Shown piece after piece: positions 15,085 to 23,976 of a stretch of 64,000 bases of DNA. This stretch comes from Paludicola sp. MB14-C6 (GTDB lineage: Bacteria; Bacillota; Clostridia; Oscillospirales; Ruminococcaceae). The translations under genes were made by a program, and so were the position numbers. Positions within the stretch are counted from its first letter, which is position 1, and every line of letters starts with the position of its first letter. The DNA lies in the NCBI RefSeq assembly GCF_030908625.1, contig NZ_CP133133.1:992001-1056000 (forward strand), given 5' to 3'. Under the pieces are notes generated by a model. It had not been told where the DNA came from and searched no databases. It was given only the letters and a program-made list of their open reading frames with translations.

Positions 15085-16746
15085 GTGATAATCTTAAAGG
15101 GAAAAGGTGTGTCTTCAGGAATTGCAATTGGCAAGATTCACTTTTGTCAACGTAAACAACACGTTATCAAACGTATTCACACAGAAGACAGCCAATCTCA
15201 AATTGTTCGGTTTGAACAAGCAAAAGAAAAAGCAATCACACAACTTCAAGCACTTTATGAAAAAGCTCTTCCCGAAGTTGGAGAAGCCAATGCTGCTATT
15301 TTTCAAATTCATCAAATGATGTTGGAAGATTTAGATTATGTTGATTCCGTTGTTAACATTATAAAAATGCAGCAAGTGAATACAGAATATGCTGTAGCAA
15401 CAACCGCAGATAATTTTTCAAACATGTTTAGCCAAATGGATGATGAATATATGCAAGGCCGTGCAGCAGATGTCAAAGACGTATCAGACCGTTTGATTGA
15501 CATTCTTATGAATAACAAACAAGCAGCAAATACCGACAATGAGCCGATGATTATCGCTGCAAATGATTTAGCTCCAAGCGAAACGGTTCAAATGGATAAA
15601 GCCAAGTTATTAGGATTTGTTACTATGGAAGGGTCCACATACTCCCATACAGCAATCATTGCTCGTACGATGAACATTCCTGCTGTAATCGGTGTCGGAA
15701 CTGCTTTACAAGAAGAATATGATGGAAAACTGGCGGTTATTGATGGACAAACTGGCGATATCTTTATTGAACCGGATGAAGAAACACTTCGTTTATATGA
15801 AACCAAAAAGCAACAAAATTTGCAACATAAGCTTCTTTTAAATGAGTTAAAAGATAAAGAAAATATAACATTAGACGGTAAAAAGATTAAAATATATGCT
15901 AATATCGGAAGCCCTTCTGATGTCGGCGAAGTTTTAAAAAATGATGCCGGTGGTATAGGACTTTTCCGTAGCGAATTTTTATTTCTTGAAAAAAATGATT
16001 ATCCTACAGAAGAAGAACAGTTTACTGCATATAAATCTGTAGCCGAAATCATGTCCGGAAAAACCGTAGTTATTCGTACACTTGATATTGGAGCAGACAA
16101 ACAAGTGGATTATTTCAACATGGAGCACGAAGAAAATCCTGCAATGGGCTATCGTGCAATCCGAATCTGCTTAGACAGAATAGAGATATTCAAAACACAG
16201 CTCAGAGCATTATATCGTGCTTCTGCATATGGAAAAATTGCAATCATGTTTCCTATGATTATTTCTGTGGAAGAGGTTCAATCTATTAAAAGAATCGTTG
16301 AAGAAGTCAAAAGTGAATTAAAGCGAGATGGTATTTCTTTTGATGAAAATATCGCATTAGGTATTATGATAGAAACCCCTGCTGCCGCACTCATCAGTGA
16401 TGATCTTGCAAAAATGGTGGACTTTTTCAGCATCGGTACAAACGATTTAAGCCAATATACTTTAGCGATTGACCGTCAAAATTGTAAATTAGAAACTTTA
16501 TACAATGCACATCATAAAGCAATCTTACGACTGATTAAAATGGTCGCTGATAATGCTCATAAAAACGGAATTTGGGTAGGTATTTGTGGTGAGCTTGGTG
16601 CTGATGAATCATTAACAGAAACATTTTTAGCAATGGGCATTGATGAATTATCGGTTTCTCCAAATAAAGTTTTAAGCATTAGAAAAATAGTAAGGGAAAC
16701 GAATGTTTCTTCTATCAAAGATCAAGCTTTAACTAACGTTTTATAA
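15085..16746 (+). CDS. ptsI: PTS enzyme I (PEP-protein phosphotransferase)
   Basis: 553 residues, GTG start with AGGGGGCG upstream. The phospho-histidine domain has GSTYSHTAIIARTMNIPAVI with active His188, preceded by the helical HPr-binding domain. The C-terminal PEP-binding barrel has LFRSEFLF, TLDIGADKQ, NPAMGYRAIR, IGTNDLSQYTLAIDR and GICGELGAD with the catalytic cysteine. It autophosphorylates with PEP and passes the phosphate to HPr. Slightly shorter than the typical 570-575 residues but with all domains. Confidence 0.95.
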   Translation: MIILKGKGVSSGIAIGKIHFCQRKQHVIKRIHTEDSQSQIVRFEQAKEKAITQLQALYEKALPEVGEANAAIFQIHQMMLEDLDYVDSVVNIIKMQQVNTEYAVATTADNFSNMFSQMDDEYMQGRAADVKDVSDRLIDILMNNKQAANTDNEPMIIAANDLAPSETVQMDKAKLLGFVTMEGSTYSHTAIIARTMNIPAVIGVGTALQEEYDGKLAVIDGQTGDIFIEPDEETLRLYETKKQQNLQHKLLLNELKDKENITLDGKKIKIYANIGSPSDVGEVLKNDAGGIGLFRSEFLFLEKNDYPTEEEQFTAYKSVAEIMSGKTVVIRTLDIGADKQVDYFNMEHEENPAMGYRAIRICLDRIEIFKTQLRALYRASAYGKIAIMFPMIISVEEVQSIKRIVEEVKSELKRDGISFDENIALGIMIETPAAALISDDLAKMVDFFSIGTNDLSQYTLAIDRQNCKLETLYNAHHKAILRLIKMVADNAHKNGIWVGICGELGADESLTETFLAMGIDELSVSPNKVLSIRKIVRETNVSSIKDQALTNVL

Positions 16747-16831
16747 CTATTTTGGATTTTATATAGCTGCCAACAACCATACGTTTATCCGTAACCAATT
16801 TTTACGCTTGACGAAAGGAATGGTCATAACA

Positions 16832-17671
16832 ATGGAATATGTAGTTGAAAAATCGATTAACAATAATGTTGTTTTGGCAAAGAACAAAAAAAGCAATGAA
16901 CAAGTCATTTTAATGTCAAAAGGAATTGGCTTTAATCGCAAAAGAAATGATATTGTTTCTGATGTTGGAGAAGAAAATCAAGTATTCATCCTATGGAATA
17001 CAAATACAAAAATGAAGAATGTAAGCTATGACGAAAAAGAACTTGAAAGCGTAGTAGCTGAAATTTGCACTATCGCACAAGAGAAGCTAGGCATTCACAA
17101 GGATAATATCTATAAATCCCTATTTGATCATATACAGTTTCTTGTAGATCGAATTCAGTTTGGATTAACAATTGATAATCCATTCCAAAACGAAATTTCA
17201 ATTCTTTATGCAAAAGAATATGAAGTAGCAAAACTAGGCGTGGAATTGTTAAACACAAAAATGGGAATCGACGTTGGCGAAGCTGAAATTGCTTTTATTA
17301 CCCTACACTTAAACTCCTCTCTCAACAAGCACTCCATTAGTACTTCACTGGATCAGGTTCGCATTTATAGTAAAATAGCAAATCATGTGGAATCCTTATT
17401 GCATACGCATTCTATGTATGAGGAAACCGATATTCGTATTTTTTTGATGTCACTAAACCGAATAGTGAACGGAAAACCAAATGCCTTTCAACTAGACCAT
17501 TCCCTTTTAGAATCCATTCAATCAAACATGGCCGACAGCTATAAAATTACAAAGCAAATAGTAGATATCATTAATCAAGAGCTCCAAATTATTTTGGACG
17601 AACATGCAATCGGATTTATTACGGTTGAAGTAGAACGTATTAAACAATTAAATCAAAAAAAAGAAGGTTAG
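16832..17671 (+). CDS. BglG/LicT/GlcT family transcriptional antiterminator
   Basis: 279 residues. An N-terminal CAT RNA-binding domain (MEYVVEKSINNNVVLAKNKK, about 1-55) and two PTS regulation domains. PRD1 has both histidines at the positions known from LicT (His100 in LFDHIQF, His159 in FITLHLNSS). PRD2 has neither: the corresponding sites read LMSLNR (Ser207) and ITVEVERI (Glu266). Phosphorylation of PRD1 by an EII normally inactivates these proteins, while HPr-dependent phosphorylation of PRD2 activates them, so only the first control seems retained. The start was chosen by alignment to the CAT domain; in-frame ATGs at 16808 and 16820 lie before or at the ribosome binding site. Its target is the RAT at 14707. 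Confidence 0.9.
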   Translation: MEYVVEKSINNNVVLAKNKKSNEQVILMSKGIGFNRKRNDIVSDVGEENQVFILWNTNTKMKNVSYDEKELESVVAEICTIAQEKLGIHKDNIYKSLFDHIQFLVDRIQFGLTIDNPFQNEISILYAKEYEVAKLGVELLNTKMGIDVGEAEIAFITLHLNSSLNKHSISTSLDQVRIYSKIANHVESLLHTHSMYEETDIRIFLMSLNRIVNGKPNAFQLDHSLLESIQSNMADSYKITKQIVDIINQELQIILDEHAIGFITVEVERIKQLNQKKEG

Positions 17672-17674
17672 ATT

Positions 17675-18160
17675 ATGTTTGGCTTATTTAAGAAAAAAGA
17701 AAATGAAGCCAGCGAGATTTTCGCAACACAAAACGGTACAGCAATTGCATTGACCGATGTACCTGATGAAGTGTTTTCCGAAAAGATGTTGGGCGACGGA
17801 ATTGCAATCATTCCAACCAGTAACGAAGTGGTTTCACCCGTTAACGGAACAATCATCGATGTAACGGAAACACTTCACGCGTATTGTATTGCAACAGATG
17901 ATGGACTGGAAATTTTAATTCATATCGGTGTTGATACGGTTGAATTAAAAGGCGAAGGCTTTGAAAGCTTCGTTAAGGCAAACGATAAGGTTAAAGTGGG
18001 CGATAAATTAGCTACTGTGGATCTTGATTTTATTAAGAGCAAAGGCTATCAAACACATACTCCTATCATCATTACAAACATGCAAGATATCAAAGAAATG
18101 AAAACAAATTTAGTTCAAACACAACAAGCCAAAACAGTTGTTATGACTTATAAAAAATAA
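17675..18160 (+). CDS. crr: PTS glucose-type EIIA component
   Basis: 161 residues of the EIIA-Glc fold: IATQNGTAIALTDVPDEVFS-type start, GDGIAIIP, VVSPVNGTI and LEILIHIGVDTVELKGEGF with the phosphorylated His83 (helper His68). It accepts phosphate from HPr and donates it to the EIIB domain of the transporter encoded next. A free-standing soluble protein as in enterobacterial Crr, whereas in many Bacillota this domain is fused to EIICB. The gene begins 3 bases after the antiterminator stop. Confidence 0.9.
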   Translation: MFGLFKKKENEASEIFATQNGTAIALTDVPDEVFSEKMLGDGIAIIPTSNEVVSPVNGTIIDVTETLHAYCIATDDGLEILIHIGVDTVELKGEGFESFVKANDKVKVGDKLATVDLDFIKSKGYQTHTPIIITNMQDIKEMKTNLVQTQQAKTVVMTYKK

Positions 18161-18174
18161 GGTGGTTGACAAAT

Positions 18175-19779
18175 ATGAAAAATAATAAAACATTCAGCGT
18201 TTTGCAAAGAGTCGGAAGAGCATTCATGTTTCCGATTGCATTATTACCAATAGCAGGTTTGTTGCTCGGAATCGGTGCATCTTTTACAAATCCGACTATG
18301 ATAGCAGCATATAACCTTCAATCTATTCTAGGCGAAGGCACATTTTTACATGTAGTTTTATCAATCATGAGCTCAACCGGTAACATTATTTTTGCAAATC
18401 TTCCTATCATATTTGCTATGGGTGTTGCACTAGGTATGGCAGAAAAAGAAAAAGCAGTTGCTACACTTTCTGCTGGTATTGCATATTTAGTAATGCATGC
18501 TACCATTTCTCAAATGCTAAGATTATCAGGTAAAATATTAGCAGATGGTTCTATTTCTCCAAACGTAGTACAAGGTAGTATTGCTGAAACAAACGGTATC
18601 CTATCCATGCAAATGGGTGTATTCGGCGGTATTATTGTTGGTCTTGGCGTAGCAGCGCTTCACAACCGCTTTTATAAAATCAAACTTCCTACCGTTATCT
18701 CTTTCTTTGGTGGAACACGTTTCATTCCAATTATCTCAACAGTTGTTTACATTTTAGTAGGCGTGTTAATGTACTTCATTTGGCCTATTATTCAAAACGG
18801 AATATATGCACTTGGCTCTCTTGTTGTAAACGCAGGATATGCTGGTACATTTATATATGGTATTATTGAAAGAGCATTGATTCCATTCGGCTTACATCAC
18901 GTATTCTATTTACCATTCTGGCAAACAGGTGTTGGCGGTACAATGGTAATCGATGGAACAACGATATTTGGCGCACAAAACATCTTCTTTGCTCAACTTG
19001 CTTCTCCAAGTACAACTCACTTCAGCGTAGAGGCTGCTCGCTTTATGACAGGTAAATTCCCTATAATGATGTTTGGCTTACCTGGTGCAGCTCTTGCAAT
19101 GTATCATAGTGCAAAATCAAACAAGAAAAAAATTGTTGGTGGTTTGCTTCTTTCAGCAGCACTTACCTCTTTCTTAACAGGTATTACAGAACCAATTGAA
19201 TTTACATTCTTGTTTGTTGCCCCTGTATTATATGGAATTCACTGCGTATTTGCCGGTCTTTCCTTTATGTTAATGCACTTATTAAACGTTACAATCGGTA
19301 TGACCTTCTCAGGCGGATTCATTGATTTCTTCTTGTTTGGTATTCTACAAGGAAGCGATAAAACCAATTGGTTGGTTGCAATTCCTGTTGGTATCGCTTA
19401 CTTCATCATTTACTACTTCCTATTCAAGTTCTTAATTAAAAAGTTTAATTTCATCACTCCTGGTAAAGAAGATGATATGGAAGAGTCAAAACTATATACA
19501 AGAAAAGATTTAAATGAAGTAAAAGAGCGTGGTAATGTATCGCAACTGATTTTAGATGGTCTTGGCGGCATGGATAATATTAAAAACCTTGATTGCTGTG
19601 CTACAAGATTAAGAATTACTGTTTTGGATTCTTCCATTGTTGACGACAGCTTATTAAAGCAAAGTGGAGCTTCCGGAGTAATCAAAAAAGGTGATGGCGT
19701 TCAAGTAATTTATGGGCCACGTGTTACAGTTATCAAAAGTGAATTAGAAGACTATATAGATGAAAAACATGCAAAATAA
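18175..19779 (+). CDS. PTS glucose/N-acetylglucosamine-type EIICB transporter
   Basis: 534 residues. EIIC membrane domain (about 1-400): FMFPIALLPIAGLLLGIGAS, IFANLPIIFAMGVALGMAEK, FGLHHVFYLPFW, ITEPIEFTFLF. EIIB domain (about 440-534) with the phosphorylated cysteine in NLDCCATRLRITV and a QVIYGPRV end. It takes up and phosphorylates a hexose, most probably glucose, possibly GlcNAc. The ATG at 18175 is preceded by AAGGTGG; the alternative TTG at 18166 overlaps that site. Last gene of the operon; together the five genes make a complete PTS with its own regulator. Confidence 0.92.
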   Translation: MKNNKTFSVLQRVGRAFMFPIALLPIAGLLLGIGASFTNPTMIAAYNLQSILGEGTFLHVVLSIMSSTGNIIFANLPIIFAMGVALGMAEKEKAVATLSAGIAYLVMHATISQMLRLSGKILADGSISPNVVQGSIAETNGILSMQMGVFGGIIVGLGVAALHNRFYKIKLPTVISFFGGTRFIPIISTVVYILVGVLMYFIWPIIQNGIYALGSLVVNAGYAGTFIYGIIERALIPFGLHHVFYLPFWQTGVGGTMVIDGTTIFGAQNIFFAQLASPSTTHFSVEAARFMTGKFPIMMFGLPGAALAMYHSAKSNKKKIVGGLLLSAALTSFLTGITEPIEFTFLFVAPVLYGIHCVFAGLSFMLMHLLNVTIGMTFSGGFIDFFLFGILQGSDKTNWLVAIPVGIAYFIIYYFLFKFLIKKFNFITPGKEDDMEESKLYTRKDLNEVKERGNVSQLILDGLGGMDNIKNLDCCATRLRITVLDSSIVDDSLLKQSGASGVIKKGDGVQVIYGPRVTVIKSELEDYIDEKHAK

Positions 19780-19806
19780 TATTAACCAACTTCTCAAACC
19801 TTAAAT

Positions 19807-19853
19807 AAAAAAGTAACCGATGAACATCCTCACTTGTTCATCGGTTACTTTTT
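19807..19853 (+). terminator. Terminator of the PTS operon
   Basis: Long hairpin with arms AAAAGTAACCGATGAACA / TGTTCATCGGTTACTTTT, loop of about 8, ending in TTTTTG. It lies 28 bases after the last PTS stop codon. Confidence 0.9.
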
Positions 19854-20070
19854 GTTTATTGAGTTAAAATATGTTGTCTTGCATTACTTACTTTATCAAA
19901 TTGTATCATAGCTTATTACATATGGTATCTTGATTGAATCTAACAAATAAATCCTACATGAATAAAAAGTATTTGAATTGAAACAATTATTTTATATCTC
20001 ACGAACTATTCACTAATCCTTCATTTTTATATGATAAGCTAACATTATAATGACAAAAGGAGCGTTTTAC

Positions 20071-20463
20071 ATGGATTGGTTTCGTAAGTTAATGACAGGT
20101 AGATATGGACCTGATACATTGGGAATTGCATTGACTATTATTGGTTTAGTCGTTTCTATGATAGGCACTATTACTGGATTGTTTTTCATCATGATTTTGT
20201 CTTACCTTATTATTGGTTGGGCATTGTTTCGTATGTTTTCAAAAAATATTACGAAGCGATATAAAGAAAATACTCTATTTTTAAGTATTTGGAATCCAGT
20301 AAAATATAAAACCCAAACAACAGTGAAGAATATGAGTGATACTAAAACTCATCGCCATTTCAAATGTCCAAATTGCAAGCAAAAAGTGCGTGTTCCAAAA
20401 GGCAGAGGTAAAGTTAACATTACCTGTCCAAATTGTAGAACGCAATTTATCAAAAAGACATAA
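20071..20463 (+). CDS. Membrane protein with C-terminal zinc ribbon
   Basis: 130 residues. Two hydrophobic helices (about 18-52) are followed by a basic linker and a zinc ribbon, CPNCKQKVRVPKGRGKV then CPNCRTQF, with two CxxC pairs. The ATG at 20071 follows AAAGGAGCGTTTTAC; the in-frame ATG at 20050 would put the ribosome binding site inside the gene. Similar small proteins are widespread in Clostridia and uncharacterised. It has its own terminator and stands alone. Confidence 0.7.
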   Translation: MDWFRKLMTGRYGPDTLGIALTIIGLVVSMIGTITGLFFIMILSYLIIGWALFRMFSKNITKRYKENTLFLSIWNPVKYKTQTTVKNMSDTKTHRHFKCPNCKQKVRVPKGRGKVNITCPNCRTQFIKKT

Positions 20464-20467
20464 TAGT

Positions 20468-20498
20468 AGCCTCATTGTTTACGCAGTGGGGCTTTTTA
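20468..20498 (+). terminator. Terminator after the zinc-ribbon gene
   Basis: Hairpin AGCCTCA / TGGGGCT (one G-T pair) followed by TTTTT. Confidence 0.7.
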
Positions 20499-20531
20499 CA
20501 ACGCTATACGTAAACGCACTTCAAAAACCCG

Positions 20532-20560
20532 TTGATTTTATTTTCTCACTTTGCTATACT
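20532..20560 (+). promoter_or_regulatory. Promoter of metA
   Basis: -35 TTGATT (20532-20537), 17-base spacer, -10 TATACT (20555-20560). The remaining leader is only about 60 bases, too short for a SAM riboswitch, and no such motif is visible. Confidence 0.6.
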
Positions 20561-20628
20561 TTTATTGATATATCTATATTGGGATTAACCGGAGTTATAT
20601 CCGATTCCAAGAAAGGACAACTTTAACT

Positions 20629-21549
20629 ATGCCAATCAGAATTATGGAAACATTGCCTGCTAAAACCACTCTGGAAAGTGAAAATATTTTCGTTATGACA
20701 GAAGATCGTGCAGAGCACCAAGATATACGACCATTAAGAATAGCAATATTAAATTTAATGCCTAAAAAAATCGAAACAGAAACCCAACTGCTTCGTTTAT
20801 TAGGTAATACCCCTTTACAAGTAGAAATAGAATTGTTGCAAACGGCAACATATACGGCTAAAAACACCTCACCAGAGCATCTATTAAAATTTTATAAAAC
20901 ATTCGATGAGATTGCGCACTTAAAATTTGATGGACTTGTAATTACGGGTGCACCTGTTGAACAACTTGATTTTGAAGAAGTTGATTATTGGGATGAGCTA
21001 ACTCGTATTATGGAATGGTCCAAAAAAAATGTATGCTCAACAATGCATATTTGTTGGGGTGCACAAGCCGGACTATACTATCACTATGGAATTCAAAAAA
21101 AACCTCTTCCCGAAAAAATGTTCGGTGTTTTCTCTCATGAAGTGATTACTCCCACTCATAAGCTAATGCGTGGATTTGACGAAACCTATTATGCACCACA
21201 TTCTCGACATACCGCTTCTATAGAAAAAGAGATTGCAAACCATCCTGAGCTTGAAGTACTATCTCATTCAAATGAAGCAGGAACCAACATTATCGCCGCT
21301 AAAAACGGAAAGCAATTTTTTATTACCAGTCATTCCGAATATGATCGTGATACCCTTGCAAATGAATACTTTAGGGATATTGATAAAGGGCTGCCAATTG
21401 CTGTACCGAAAAACTATTTTCCAAATGATGATGCAGCCTTTCCTCCAGCATTTAAATGGCGCGCACATGCACATTTATTGTTCAGCAACTGGTTAAATTA
21501 CTTTGTATATCAAGAAACTCCATTTGATTTGGAAGATGGTTTAAAGTAA
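20629..21549 (+). CDS. metA: Homoserine O-acetyltransferase (MetA family)
   Basis: 306 residues, full family length. Catalytic Cys142 is in [15 protein letters not shown], the conserved lysine in [11 protein letters not shown] (Lys46/47), and the His/Glu partners in FSHEV and the SHSEYDRDT region. The family acylates homoserine in methionine synthesis. Position 111 is Glu ([12 protein letters not shown]); studies of family members tie Glu111 to acetyl-CoA use and Gly111 to succinyl-CoA, so acetylation is predicted despite the common label homoserine O-succinyltransferase. It has its own promoter and is followed by a GNAT gene. Confidence 0.93.
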   Translation: MPIRIMETLPAKTTLESENIFVMTEDRAEHQDIRPLRIAILNLMPKKIETETQLLRLLGNTPLQVEIELLQTATYTAKNTSPEHLLKFYKTFDEIAHLKFDGLVITGAPVEQLDFEEVDYWDELTRIMEWSKKNVCSTMHICWGAQAGLYYHYGIQKKPLPEKMFGVFSHEVITPTHKLMRGFDETYYAPHSRHTASIEKEIANHPELEVLSHSNEAGTNIIAAKNGKQFFITSHSEYDRDTLANEYFRDIDKGLPIAVPKNYFPNDDAAFPPAFKWRAHAHLLFSNWLNYFVYQETPFDLEDGLK

Positions 21550-21587
21550 ATTTTGCATCACTTAATATAATAAAAAAGGATATCAAT

Positions 21588-22109
21588 ATGAACATCACCT
21601 ATCAAAAAACATCTGCCGATACAATAGATGATATTGAGTTAATGTGTAAATGGGATAATGATGAGGAAATTCAATATTTCATCAGACCTAATTTTAACGA
21701 GCAGAATATTCCCCGTATCACCATAGAAGAAACTATAAAAAGTATGAAAGCGAATCAAAAGAAATCAGTATATATGATTCTGTGTGACAATATAAAAGTG
21801 GGCTATATCAGTATTCAAACTGATGTTCCCTATCTTTTCAAGCCCGACGATTCATCCGCATGGATTAGTATTTGCATTGGTGAAAAAGCTTATCAAAGAA
21901 TGGGTATTGGTGAACGCGCAATGCAGTTTTTGGAAGAAAAATGCAAAGAATTATATTGTAATCGAATCGAATTAGGCGTATTTGAATATAATCTCAAGGC
22001 TCGCGCTTTTTATAAAAAAGTCGGATACCGAACAATAGGCGAAAACAAGAATTTTGTCTATTATAATGGCAAATGGCATAACGATATTCGAATGGAAAAA
22101 ATGATATAA
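21588..22109 (+). CDS. GNAT family N-acetyltransferase
   Basis: 173 residues of the RimJ/RimL-like GNAT type: SICIGEKAYQRMGIGERAMQ provides the acetyl-CoA loop (QRMGIG), followed by IELGVFEYNLKARAFYKKVGY. AAAAAGGATATCAAT precedes the ATG. It begins 38 bases after metA with no clear terminator between, so co-transcription is likely. The acceptor could be an antibiotic, a ribosomal protein or an amine. Confidence 0.8.
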   Translation: MNITYQKTSADTIDDIELMCKWDNDEEIQYFIRPNFNEQNIPRITIEETIKSMKANQKKSVYMILCDNIKVGYISIQTDVPYLFKPDDSSAWISICIGEKAYQRMGIGERAMQFLEEKCKELYCNRIELGVFEYNLKARAFYKKVGYRTIGENKNFVYYNGKWHNDIRMEKMI

Positions 22110-22116
22110 CGACAAA

Positions 22117-22164
22117 TTCAGTCAGATGCGTTCCCAGTTCAATCTGGGAACGCATCTGACTGAA
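22117..22164 (+). terminator. Long perfect hairpin after the GNAT gene (left copy)
   Basis: A 21-bp perfect stem with a 6-base loop. Its core (22127-22155, centred on GCGTTCCCAG / CTGGGAACGC) recurs with one mismatch at 22360-22388. No T run follows; instead an IS-end-like sequence begins inside the right arm. Confidence 0.8.
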
Positions 22165-22359
22165 GAAAAAGTGAATTTTAGTTTAATATCTGCAAGATAT
22201 AAGTATTATTCTTGCGATTATGTATATTGGCCTATCCGCCCAAGCCTGACCATGCTTTTTGGCAATCGCCCCAAAAAGCATGGATAAAAAATGCTTTGTT
22301 TCTTAAAATTCCTCTAATATTCATTTTCTTCTTGCGCTTTGAGTTTTTCTACAAGCTAC
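22156..22359. mobile_element. MITE-like, non-autonomous insertion with IS1182-element-like ends
   Basis: About 204 bases between two near-identical terminator hairpins. The left end reads CTGACTGAAGAAAAAG, sharing CTGAAGAAAAAG with the left end of the full IS at 12864. The right end reads GAGTTTTTCTACAAGCT, sharing TTTTTCTACAAGCT with the IS right end at 14377-14390. There is no transposase ORF. As with the full IS, the flanks are a duplicated terminator hairpin. The interior holds one copy of an 87-bp dispersed repeat. Confidence 0.7.
22224..22310 (+). repeat. Dispersed 87-bp repeat, copy A
   Basis: 82 of 87 bases identical, without gaps, to 61242-61328 and in the same orientation. It contains a 12-bp perfect hairpin (CATGCTTTTTGG / CCAAAAAGCATG, 22251-22282) and, before it, a weaker GGCC/GCCC stem. 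Copy A lies inside the MITE-like insertion. Confidence 0.85.
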
Positions 22360-22388
22360 TGCGTTCCCAGTTCAAACTGGGAACGCAT
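22360..22388 (+). terminator. Terminator hairpin, right copy of the duplication
   Basis: Stem TGCGTTCCCAGTT / AACTGGGAACGCA followed by TTTTTATTTG. It differs from the left copy at one loop base. With its T run it is probably the original terminator end of the GNAT gene, separated by the insertion. Confidence 0.75.
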
Positions 22389-22448
22389 TTTTATTTGTTT
22401 CAATAATAATGATATAACCCCCCTGATTATATAGACCATAAATGCAGT

Positions 22449-23117
22449 TTATCCACTCAGCTTTATTCGCAGTTTTTGCAAGAGCTTTTTTTCTCTTCTC
22501 GAGACTTGCACTTGTGTCATTCCTAAAACTGCAGCAGTTTCCGATTGCGTTTTATTTTGATAATATCGCAACAAAATAAGCTGCTTATCTTGACTATCAA
22601 GTGTGTTAATTACTTCATTCAAGGAAATTGTATCGGCTATTCGATCATCTATTACATCAATTGGAACATCAAGCTGACTTTCACCGTCTTCGTCTTGCAG
22701 CGTCAATGACATAGGCGGTATACTTACATTAAGCGCTTCAACAACAGTTTCCATTGATACTTCAAGAATTTCAGCTAGCTCACTTAGGGTTGGCTCTCGT
22801 GAAAATTCTTTCATATATCGTTCCCGCTCTCGTATTGTTTTCATAGATAAATCCTTTAAACTCCGACTTACTTTTAGTGCACCGCCATCACGAAATAAAC
22901 GCTTCATTTCGCCTAAAATAGCGGGAACGGCATATGTTGAAAACATGATACCCCGATTCTCATCAAAGCCATCAATCGCCTTTAACAACCCAACACATCC
23001 GGCACTAAACAAGTCATCATATTCAATAAATCTACCTCTAAAACGGTTGGCACAGCTATGAACGAGTCCTAAGTTCTTTTTCACAAATTCCTCTTTTTCA
23101 ATTGCCGTTTTAACCAT
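22449..23117 (-). CDS. sigF: RNA polymerase sporulation sigma factor F
   Basis: 222 residues with sigma-70 region 2 (NLGLVHSCANRFRGRFIEYDDLFSAGCVGLLKAID), region 3 and region 4 (SETAAVLGMTQVQVSRREKKLLQKL). The KAIDGFDENRGIMFSTYAVPAILGEMKR stretch is that of the SigF/SigG/SigB group, and location directly after SpoIIAA and SpoIIAB fixes it as SigF. It switches on forespore genes early in sporulation. Its start overlaps the end of spoIIAB by 8 bases. It is the last gene of the tricistron here; a spoVA cluster does not follow. Confidence 0.95.
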   Translation of the reverse strand: MVKTAIEKEEFVKKNLGLVHSCANRFRGRFIEYDDLFSAGCVGLLKAIDGFDENRGIMFSTYAVPAILGEMKRLFRDGGALKVSRSLKDLSMKTIRERERYMKEFSREPTLSELAEILEVSMETVVEALNVSIPPMSLTLQDEDGESQLDVPIDVIDDRIADTISLNEVINTLDSQDKQLILLRYYQNKTQSETAAVLGMTQVQVSRREKKLLQKLRIKLSG

Positions 23118-23553
23118 TTTGACACCGTGGCTCTAGCTTCTTCACTAAAACCACCGTTGTTCCTCGTCCTTCCTTTGAATATACTTTCACATTATCCATA
23201 AAGGATTGCATAACTGCAAAGCCAAGACCTGCTCTTTCTTCATTTTGAGCCGTTGTATATAAAGGTTCCATTGCTTTCTTAACATCGGGAATTCCGCAAC
23301 CGACATCTCGAATTTTAATATAGACTTTATTGTCTTTTAAAATGCGTAGTGTAATATAAATTGAGCCAATTGTGTCTTTATAAGCATGAACAATACAATT
23401 GGTGACTGCTTCACTTACAGCAGTTTTAATGTCTGTTATTTCGTCTACTGTTGGATCCAGCTGTGCGAAAAACGCAGATACTGCAACTCTGGCAAAGCTT
23501 TCATTTGATGATTTGCTAGAGAGCGTTATTTTTACCTCGTTATGTACATTCAT
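23110..23553 (-). CDS. spoIIAB: Anti-sigma F factor and kinase SpoIIAB
   Basis: 147 residues of the GHKL ATPase fold: N box EAVTNCIVHAYK, G1 box IRDVGCGIPD and G2 box ERAGLGFAVMQSFMD. SpoIIAB holds SigF inactive and phosphorylates SpoIIAA on serine. Length and order (AA-AB-sigF) match the family. It starts 20 bases after the spoIIAA stop. Confidence 0.95.
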   Translation of the reverse strand: MNVHNEVKITLSSKSSNESFARVAVSAFFAQLDPTVDEITDIKTAVSEAVTNCIVHAYKDTIGSIYITLRILKDNKVYIKIRDVGCGIPDVKKAMEPLYTTAQNEERAGLGFAVMQSFMDNVKVYSKEGRGTTVVLVKKLEPRCQNG

Positions 23554-23573
23554 CTTTTTTACCTCCTACTACG

Positions 23574-23879
23574 TTAATTTTCAAATTCTGCTAATTTATC
23601 TAATCCCGCTAATTTCATGACTCGCTTAATATGAGAAGAGGAATTGGTAATTCTCACTTCACCACTCATACTGCGAACTAGCTTGTATCTGCCCATTACC
23701 AAACCTATTCCGCTGCTATCCATGAATGTGACATCTTTGAAATCCAACCGCAATATGCTTGGACGTACACGTTCCACACATGCGTCGATTTCTTCCCTAA
23801 TTTCGCTTGCAGTGTGATGGTCAATATCACCTTGAATGTAAGCTGTGATTTGATCGTCTTGCGTTTCAAGTTTAACCAT
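23574..23879 (-). CDS. spoIIAA: Anti-anti-sigma factor SpoIIAA
   Basis: 101 residues from the ATG preceded by AAAGGATAGGAATCAAT; a longer in-frame form would include that ribosome binding site. A STAS domain with FMDSSGIGLVMGRYK carries the phosphorylatable serine (Ser56 here, Ser58 in B. subtilis). Unphosphorylated SpoIIAA binds SpoIIAB and releases SigF. First gene of the operon; the upstream region to 23976 should contain a sporulation (sigma H-type) promoter, which I could not place with confidence. Confidence 0.94.
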   Translation of the reverse strand: MVKLETQDDQITAYIQGDIDHHTASEIREEIDACVERVRPSILRLDFKDVTFMDSSGIGLVMGRYKLVRSMSGEVRITNSSSHIKRVMKLAGLDKLAEFEN

Positions 23880-23976
23880 ATTGATTCCTATCCTTTCTTT
23901 TTTACTCATACTCATTTCATTTATCATCACAGGTTTCATTGCAAAACAAGTGTATAGATGAAATGAATATAAAAAT

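Noticed and set aside
20464..20628. SAM riboswitch upstream of metA
   Set aside because: The leader after the promoter is only about 60 bases and has no matching motifs.
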